Source: Nitrososphaerales archaeon TH5894
Lineage (GTDB): Archaea; Thermoproteota; Nitrososphaeria; Nitrososphaerales; Nitrososphaeraceae
Length of the DNA stretch: 19,222 nucleotides
NCBI GenBank assembly: GCA_014523485.1
Contig: JAATVK010000206.1
Span: 1-19,222, forward strand
Direction: 5' to 3'
The notes beneath the pieces are model-generated. The model was not told the DNA's origin. It was given only the letters and a program-made list of their open reading frames with translations, and did no database searches. The translations under genes and the position numbers were made by a program. Shown here one piece after another: positions 15,038-19,222 of this stretch (positions within the stretch are counted from its first letter, which is position 1; each line of letters opens with the position of its first letter).

Positions 15038-15988
15038 ATGACTTTAACATTGAATCAATACATTGAAGAAATTTTTTCTTTAAAAAAAGAACGAGATGCA
15101 ATTATACTTGCACATAATTATCAATTACCTGAGGTGCAAGATGTAGCGGACTTTATCGGCGATTCATTGGCCCTCTCCAGAAAAGCAGAAAAAACTCAGA
15201 CTAAAAATATTATTTTTTGTGGTGTTCATTTCATGGCGGAAACTGCATCTATTATTTGTCCAGATAAAGATGTTTTTATACCGGATCTAAATGCAGGATG
15301 TTCTCTTGCTTCCTCTATAAATTGTTCAGAATTAATAGAGTGGAAGAAAGATCATCCAGATGCGATAGTTGTTAGTTATGTGAACACTTCTGCAGAGGTC
15401 AAAGCGTTATCAGACTATTGTTGTACCTCATCTAATGCTGTAAAAGTAGTAAATAGTATATCTCCCGATAATGAAATTCTCTTTCTTCCAGATATGTTCT
15501 TAGGTTCATATGTATCTGAAATTACCAAAAGAAAGAACATGTTCATATGGCCAGGCGAATGTCATGTACATGCTGGAATACGTGCTGAAGACATTAATAA
15601 AATGATGAAGGATTACAGAAATTCAGAATTTCTGGTCCATCCAGAATGCAGTTGTACATCTTCAACGATGTACCATATGTCAAAAGGAGATCTGTTAAAC
15701 GAAGGTCATATTTTATCTACGGAAGGTATGATGGCACGAGCGAAAAATTCATCTAAAACTGATTTCATTGTAGCTACAGAAACAGGAATATTATATAGGA
15801 TGCAAAAAGAAAACCCTACAAAAAATTTTATTCCTATTAGAAAAGATGCAGTATGTCAATATATGAAAAAAATTACCATCGATAAAGTATACAATTCTTT
15901 AGTAAATAATGTATATCAAGTAAGAGTACCCAAATCAACAGCTGATAAAGCCAGATATGCAATAGAGCGAATGTTAGCAATAGGATGA
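15038..15988 (+). CDS. nadA: Quinolinate synthase NadA
   Basis: A 316-residue 4Fe-4S enzyme that condenses iminoaspartate with dihydroxyacetone phosphate to form quinolinate. The three cluster cysteines expected for the family are present: C88 in LNAGCSLAS, C175 in WPGECHVHAG and C273 in DAVCQYM. Other signatures are IILAHNYQLPEVQDVADFIGDSLALS (22-47, HNYQ being diagnostic), FCGVHFMAETASI, SYVNTSAEVKALSD, FLPDMFLGSYV, VHPECSCTSS and ATETGILYRM. Length matches archaeal NadA. It is the second step of the de novo NAD route, between nadX and nadC. It needs an assembled cluster, which the Mrp-type carrier encoded upstream may supply. Confidence 0.97.
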   Translation: MTLTLNQYIEEIFSLKKERDAIILAHNYQLPEVQDVADFIGDSLALSRKAEKTQTKNIIFCGVHFMAETASIICPDKDVFIPDLNAGCSLASSINCSELIEWKKDHPDAIVVSYVNTSAEVKALSDYCCTSSNAVKVVNSISPDNEILFLPDMFLGSYVSEITKRKNMFIWPGECHVHAGIRAEDINKMMKDYRNSEFLVHPECSCTSSTMYHMSKGDLLNEGHILSTEGMMARAKNSSKTDFIVATETGILYRMQKENPTKNFIPIRKDAVCQYMKKITIDKVYNSLVNNVYQVRVPKSTADKARYAIERMLAIG

Positions 15989-16167
15989 TAGTTTTGTATT
16001 TTGATTCTCTTTTAAAATATAAGTTACTCTCTTGACTATTATCTTACAACTAAATTATTTTAACACAGAGCAATTTAATTGATCTATTATTTTTTAAATA
16101 TAACTATATTAAAATTTACTTTAGGAAACTATTTTAACTCATACAATAAAGTCTTTAATTACTTTTT

Positions 16168-17007
16168 ATGAAAAAAAAGATATCAATCATAGGTTGTGGT
16201 GCTATAGGAAGTGAGCTTGCCCAACATGTAGATAGTAATATGACCAAAAATGTAACTTTACTTTCTCTTCTTGATATCCAATCTGAGAATGCACAAACCC
16301 TTAAATCAAAATTATCAAATAGCAGTCCTCTAATCTTTAATAATTTTGCTGACTTTGTCGAGTCTGAATCATTTAAAGATATAGAGTTGGTAGTAGAGGC
16401 TGCTTCACAAAATGCTGTAACAAGTTATCTTAATCAACTCATTTTATTTAAGAAAGATGTGCTTGTTATGAGTGTAGGTGCTTTTGCTAATTCCGAGTTC
16501 TTTTCTGAAGTGATAAAAAATGTAGAGAATAATAATATAAATATTTATGTTCCTTCTGGGGCTATTGCTGGAATAGATGCTCTCAAGAGTGTAAAAAATT
16601 CAATAAGTTATGTAACTCTTACAACCACTAAGAATCCAAAATCACTTAAAGATTCTCCTTTTTTTAAGCAGAATAATTTGACAGTAGATTCTATCAAAAA
16701 AAGAACCTTAATTTTTGAAGGGTCAGCAAGTGAGGCAGTTAAGAATTTTCCAGCTAATGTAAATGTAGCAGCCTTGTTAGGTCTGGCTGGGATAGGTGTT
16801 GACAAAACCAAGGTTAATGTAATTGCTGATCCATCTATTCGTATTAATAAACATGAAATTAAAGTGATTGGAAAATTTGGCGAATTAATAGTAAGAGTCA
16901 AAAATATTCCTAGTTCGACTAATCCTAAAACAAGTTACTTGGCGATATTATCTGTTATCGAATGTCTTCGCTCAATTACTACAAAAGGATTAAAATACGG
17001 AACATAA
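16168..17007 (+). CDS. nadX: L-aspartate dehydrogenase NadX
   Basis: A 279-residue NAD(P)-dependent enzyme that oxidises L-aspartate to iminoaspartate, the substrate of NadA. It replaces the oxygen-using aspartate oxidase NadB. An N-terminal Rossmann motif IIGCGAIGSELA (7-18) is followed by VVEAASQNAV (75-84) and VMSVGAF (100-106). YVPSGAIAGIDALKS (127-141) and FPANVNVAALLGLAGIG (194-210) are family-specific. The likely catalytic H229 sits in DPSIRINKHEI, and NPKTSYLAILSV closes the dimer domain. Length is normal. It lies 179 bases downstream of nadA, so it may have its own promoter. No nadB is present in the window. Confidence 0.92.
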   Translation: MKKKISIIGCGAIGSELAQHVDSNMTKNVTLLSLLDIQSENAQTLKSKLSNSSPLIFNNFADFVESESFKDIELVVEAASQNAVTSYLNQLILFKKDVLVMSVGAFANSEFFSEVIKNVENNNINIYVPSGAIAGIDALKSVKNSISYVTLTTTKNPKSLKDSPFFKQNNLTVDSIKKRTLIFEGSASEAVKNFPANVNVAALLGLAGIGVDKTKVNVIADPSIRINKHEIKVIGKFGELIVRVKNIPSSTNPKTSYLAILSVIECLRSITTKGLKYGT

Positions 17008-17081
17008 AAGTCGTTAATATACCAATTCACTGTTTTTATGGACTCAATAACGTAAATTTTGGATAGTAAAAGATAAGAAAT

Positions 17082-17468
17082 ATGTTAAATAATTTAATTG
17101 CAATAGTTGTAATTTCTTTTATTATTGTAGGTTCGTTATGGGGAATTGGTAATCTCCTCAATCCAGAAAAAGAGAATGATTTGGATTCAGAAGGGATTTT
17201 ATTAATTGCAGAAAATAATTTTTTCAACAATACAAATCCTACACTTCATATTAATAGAAATATACCAGAAAGAATTACTATTGTAAATAAAGATTTTGTA
17301 AGACACGATTTTATTGTAGATGGTTTAAACGTTAATACAGGTTATCTTTACTCAGGTCAAGATTTTACCACAGGTATTGCTTCAAGAGAATTAGGAACTT
17401 TTGAATATTATTGTTCGTTGCATCCATCTACAATGCGTGGAGAAATACTTGTTGCTGATAACAAATAA
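17082..17468 (+). CDS. Membrane-anchored type I copper protein (cupredoxin/plastocyanin-like)
   Basis: A 128-residue protein with one N-terminal helix (about 4-24) that tethers a small beta-barrel outside the membrane. The copper site is complete: H75 in FVRHDF, then C111, H114 and M118 in EYYCSLHPSTMRGEI, the blue-copper set of plastocyanin/amicyanin-type proteins. Soil ammonia-oxidising archaea carry many such proteins and are thought to use them as copper-based electron carriers in place of cytochrome c. The electron partner here is unknown. It follows nadX by 74 bases and precedes an HNH-like gene by a short gap, so co-transcription with the latter is possible. Confidence 0.88.
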   Translation: MLNNLIAIVVISFIIVGSLWGIGNLLNPEKENDLDSEGILLIAENNFFNNTNPTLHINRNIPERITIVNKDFVRHDFIVDGLNVNTGYLYSGQDFTTGIASRELGTFEYYCSLHPSTMRGEILVADNK

Positions 17469-17531
17469 TTATCTTTCTTTAGTGAATTGATCGAAAAAGT
17501 TAATTCTAAGGAATGGGTAATAGGATCTTCA

Positions 17532-17825
17532 ATGTTTAATGCCAACTCTGGAAAAAGTAGCAATAATAAAAAAAAATTTCCTAAAATTAATCTAGGAATC
17601 AGACAAACAGTACTAGAGAGAGCTAGGTATCGCTGTCAAGTTTGCTCCATTAAATTTAACACCCAAGAGACTCCATTTTTTGCCCATATTAACGGATCAT
17701 TAAAAGATAATAGTCCTGCCAACCTTAAAGCTCTTTGCAAAGAGTGTTATGTAAAAACCGGAGAAAATAAAATTAAAAATAATATAGTAGGTAAAATTCG
17801 GTCATTAATTAGAAGAGTTATCTAA
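17532..17825 (+). CDS. HNH/treble-clef domain protein with altered last ligand
   Basis: A 97-residue protein from the ATG at 17532; a TTG at 17487 in the same frame would add 15 residues and cannot be excluded. After a basic Ser/Asn/Lys-rich N terminus it has a treble-clef: C35-x2-C38 in YRCQVCSIKF, H52 in FFAHING, N64 in ANLKALC and C69-x2-C72 in CKECYVK. This is the HNH nuclease layout, including the EHI-like histidine and the NLxxLCxxC end. The third catalytic position, normally His after the last Cys, is Tyr (CYVK). It may be a weak nuclease, a DNA-binding treble clef or an inactive relative. A basic C terminus (KIRSLIRRVI) could contact nucleic acid. Confidence 0.7.
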   Translation: MFNANSGKSSNNKKKFPKINLGIRQTVLERARYRCQVCSIKFNTQETPFFAHINGSLKDNSPANLKALCKECYVKTGENKIKNNIVGKIRSLIRRVI

Positions 17826-17858
17826 CAAATTTTATTACTGAAATAATATTATTAATAT

Positions 17859-18008
17859 TTATTCTTTTGATTTAAGAAATGAATCTTTATGTTCTTCACA
17901 GCAAAAATGTTCTATTTTAAGAACACCTCTATTAGAATCTCCTTCAATATGGGGCCATCCTATATCGTAGAATTGTTTTCCACAATAGCCGCAAGTCTTA
18001 AAATCCAT
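17859..18008 (-). CDS. TRASH-like metal-binding microprotein (49 residues)
   Basis: A 49-residue protein beginning MDFKTCGYCGKQF. C6-x2-C9, a central H20 in GWPHIE, and a C-terminal FCCEEHKDSFL (C36-C37-x2-H40) give a compact metal site resembling TRASH/YHS-type or MYM-like treble clefs, which end FCSxxC/H followed by a short helix. Such domains bind copper, zinc or other soft metals in sensors and chaperones. A TATA-like element lies at leaderless distance. It faces the HNH-like gene convergently and diverges from the small CxxC gene at 18084. Exact metal and function are unknown. Confidence 0.6.
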   Translation of the reverse strand: MDFKTCGYCGKQFYDIGWPHIEGDSNRGVLKIEHFCCEEHKDSFLKSKE

Positions 18009-18026
18009 TTAAAGTATTTCCTGTTC

Positions 18027-18038
18027 ATTAAATTAATA
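18027..18038 (-). promoter_or_regulatory. Candidate TATA box for the TRASH-like gene
   Basis: On the minus strand this reads TATTAATTTAAT, centred about 25 bases before the ATG at 18008. The 75-base divergent region must also hold the promoter of the gene at 18084. Confidence 0.4.
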
Positions 18039-18083
18039 TCTTTTTTTAATAATTAATATAATTGATATTATATATTATTTCTT

Positions 18084-18260
18084 ATGCCTATACTACTTCA
18101 GCTAATTTGTGATCAATGTAAGAAAGTACTTTTAGAAAAAATGGGTGAAAAGAATCTCAATCTTGAGCGTTTCCCAATAACTAATGAAGAAGCCGAAAAA
18201 TTAAATCAAGAACATAGAGGACATGAATGTCATATAGAAGCTGTAGAGAAAATTAATTGA
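18084..18260 (+). CDS. Small CxxC protein (58 residues), unknown function
   Basis: A 58-residue ATG-initiated protein beginning MPILLQLICDQCKKVLLEK. A single CxxC (C9-x2-C12) near the N terminus and the pair H44 / H47-x-C49-H50 in EHRGHECHIE near the C terminus could together form one zinc site. The middle is a charged helix-like stretch (TNEEAEKLNQEH). It is divergent from the TRASH-like microprotein gene and upstream of the secreted sequon-rich protein, from which it is separated by a hairpin and T-run. No family is recognised. Confidence 0.55.
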   Translation: MPILLQLICDQCKKVLLEKMGEKNLNLERFPITNEEAEKLNQEHRGHECHIEAVEKIN

Positions 18261-18299
18261 GCCTTTTCTCAGGGCATTGAAGTAAGAGTATTAGTGTTC

Positions 18300-18327
18300 A
18301 AGAGGGTACCTCTTAGCAATATTTTTT
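18300..18327 (+). terminator. Possible hairpin-plus-T-run terminator
   Basis: AAGAGG-GTA-CCTCTT (18300-18314) can form a 6-base-pair stem. It is followed within eight bases by a run of six T. It lies 40 bases after the stop of the small CxxC gene. A regulatory role for the downstream surface-protein gene is the alternative. Confidence 0.35.
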
Positions 18328-18372
18328 CGAATGCGTTCGTTAATTATTCTTAAAAAAAGGTCTATAGGAAAC

Positions 18373-18380
18373 TTTAAATT
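18373..18380 (+). promoter_or_regulatory. TATA box of the sequon-rich secreted protein gene
   Basis: TTTAAATT is centred about 26 bases before the ATG at 18403, with an unusually C-rich start region (CCCCCCTAG) between. The spacing indicates a leaderless transcript. Confidence 0.5.
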
Positions 18381-18402
18381 GTAGGTATTCCCCCCTAGTC
18401 TC

Positions 18403-19222
18403 ATGTTTAAACGTATAACAATAACTTCCACACTATTTGGCATGATTTTTCTAACACTTTTGGCAACAGGTCTCCAACTTTCTCAATTCTCGGCTTTTGC
18501 TCAAGAAAGCGAGATTGAATCTGTGAACTCGTCCAGCTCAGCAACAGGCAATGATACTAGCGCTCAAGCTTCAGATATTCAGTCTATCGGTGCTATCAGC
18601 AGTGAAGCATCCAATGCTACAAGCAGTGAAGCATCTAACGCCACTAGCGAAGCAAATGCTACACAAGCAAAACCAGATGCAGCTACTATTTCTGTGGGTG
18701 AATCCTTCGCTCAACAAGGAACAGTAACATCTATCCAAGACCCATTACCTGGCCATGAGTCTCATCAATTAGCACTAATTCTCCCCCCTAGAGATGATGG
18801 TGCCATATATCAAGGTACACTTACATATACTGCAAGTAAACCAGCCGAAATTGTGATTTTGCAGAATTTTGCAAATGAAACTGAGGTTGATCCAACCTTT
18901 GGAGCTCTAGCTACAGCTCCACTAGGAGAAGGTACAGTAGCAATTAGTCTTTTGACTCCACAATATGGTCCGATCAACGCAGCATCAATTCCATTTGCAG
19001 GAAATGCTCTTGCATTACACACATTAAATGGTGAACCATTTGCTGCTACCTATTCAGTTACTGGTGATGTAGAACAAGCTCAAACCTATAACTCCATTAA
19101 TCCACCTCCCTTAGCAGAAGCAGCTCAGGCAGAGGAGGAAGATGGCGGCGATGGTAACGGCGGCGGCGGCGGCGGTGACGGTGATGGTAACGGCGGCGGC
19201 GGCGTCGGCTATTATGGTTATG
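18403..19222 (+). CDS. Secreted Ala/Ser/Thr-rich surface protein with sequon repeats, 3' end cut
   Basis: The frame is open from the ATG at 18403 to the window edge (273 codons visible). Residues 1-33 are a classical signal peptide with a basic start, a hydrophobic core and likely cleavage after SAFA, before QESE. About 60 residues rich in Ser, Thr, Ala and Asn follow, with many N-x-S/T sites and a tandem SSEASNAT unit. The next region (about residues 97-225) looks like a beta-rich domain: VTSIQDPLPGHESHQLALIL, TLTYTASKPAEIVIL, ALALHTLNGEPFAATYSVTG. A Pro/Ala/Glu linker leads into a run of Gly, Asp and Asn (from about 19138), then VGYYGY at the edge. There are no cysteines in the visible part. 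Codons favour C and G at third positions more than neighbouring genes, as in highly expressed genes or acquired DNA. It is probably an abundant glycosylated exoprotein or surface-layer-associated protein; no family is recognised. Confidence 0.75.
   Translation, partial: MFKRITITSTLFGMIFLTLLATGLQLSQFSAFAQESEIESVNSSSSATGNDTSAQASDIQSIGAISSEASNATSSEASNATSEANATQAKPDAATISVGESFAQQGTVTSIQDPLPGHESHQLALILPPRDDGAIYQGTLTYTASKPAEIVILQNFANETEVDPTFGALATAPLGEGTVAISLLTPQYGPINAASIPFAGNALALHTLNGEPFAATYSVTGDVEQAQTYNSINPPPLAEAAQAEEEDGGDGNGGGGGGDGDGNGGGGVGYYGY
18598..18663 (+). repeat. Coding tandem repeat creating N-glycosylation sites
   Basis: Two 24-base units (18598-18621 and 18622-18645), each encoding SSEASNAT, are followed by an 18-base shortened unit encoding SEANAT (18646-18663). 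The copies differ mainly at synonymous third positions, so the encoded sequon is kept while the DNA has drifted. Confidence 0.8.
19141..19209 (+). repeat. G+C-rich GGC/GAT/AAC codon tract (Gly/Asp/Asn run)
   Basis: An in-frame tract of mainly GGC, with GGT, GAT, GAC and AAC codons, encoding a Gly-rich stretch with interspersed Asp and Asn. It stands out sharply from the A+T-rich surroundings and contains the repeated block GATGGTAACGGCGGCGGCGG. Confidence 0.75.

Noticed and set aside
16608..16901. Minus-strand frame of 97 codons
   Set aside because: It is antisense to the conserved second half of nadX.
17036..17230. Minus-strand frame of 64 codons
   Set aside because: It is antisense to the N-terminal anchor region of the cupredoxin gene and has no features of its own.
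18810..19022. Minus-strand frame of 70 codons
   Set aside because: It is antisense to the secreted sequon-rich protein, whose signal peptide and repeats establish the coding strand.

Overview
The window looks like chromosomal DNA of an ammonia-oxidising archaeon (Nitrososphaeria/Thaumarchaeota). The lineage rests on archaeal information-processing genes (Rpo7, Spt4, ribosomal protein eS30, an Elf1-like zinc ribbon), the archaeal GTP-dependent dephospho-CoA kinase, a DUF59-Mrp fusion, a membrane-anchored cupredoxin, several small proteins of thaumarchaeal style, and promoters with a TATA box about 26 bases upstream of the start codon (leaderless type). The strongly A+T-rich sequence fits a Nitrosocosmicus-like genome better than the more G+C-rich Nitrososphaera; that genus-level guess is inference. 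I see no rRNA, tRNA, CRISPR array, insertion sequence or phage gene.

Layout. Positions 1-1052: a CBS-domain protein, cut by the left edge, and a CoA-binding Rossmann protein. Positions 1546-6064: a cell-envelope block on the + strand, with a tiny two-helix membrane protein, an anchored secreted protein, a GT39-type glycosyltransferase and a large membrane-anchored phosphoesterase-fold protein. That last protein carries an inserted LamG domain and appears to have lost its metal-binding residues. Positions 6466-8146 (- strand): a zinc-ribbon microprotein, an anchored extracellular helical protein and a solitary Dam-type adenine methyltransferase. Positions 8723-11138: a 2-hydroxyacid dehydrogenase followed by small, mostly Cys-rich genes, including an Elf1-like zinc ribbon and two unannotated-looking Cys-rich microproteins.

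Positions 11248-17007 are the housekeeping core. An overlapping mrp/dephospho-CoA kinase pair on the - strand diverges from rpo7-spt4-nadC on the + strand. The eS30 gene (- strand) sits between nadC and nadA, and nadX follows. nadX, nadA and nadC together give the complete aspartate-to-nicotinate-mononucleotide route: aspartate dehydrogenase, quinolinate synthase, quinolinate phosphoribosyltransferase. The CoA kinase adds the last-but-one cofactor step for coenzyme A.

Positions 17082-19222: a cupredoxin, an HNH-like protein, two more metal-binding microproteins, and the start of a secreted protein running off the right edge. That protein has a tandem array of N-glycosylation sequons and a G+C-rich Gly/Asp/Asn tract.

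No wholly new multi-gene system can be claimed. The best leads are the degenerate phosphoesterase-LamG surface protein with its glycosyltransferase neighbour, the secreted sequon-repeat protein, and the set of Cys-rich microproteins under 60 residues.
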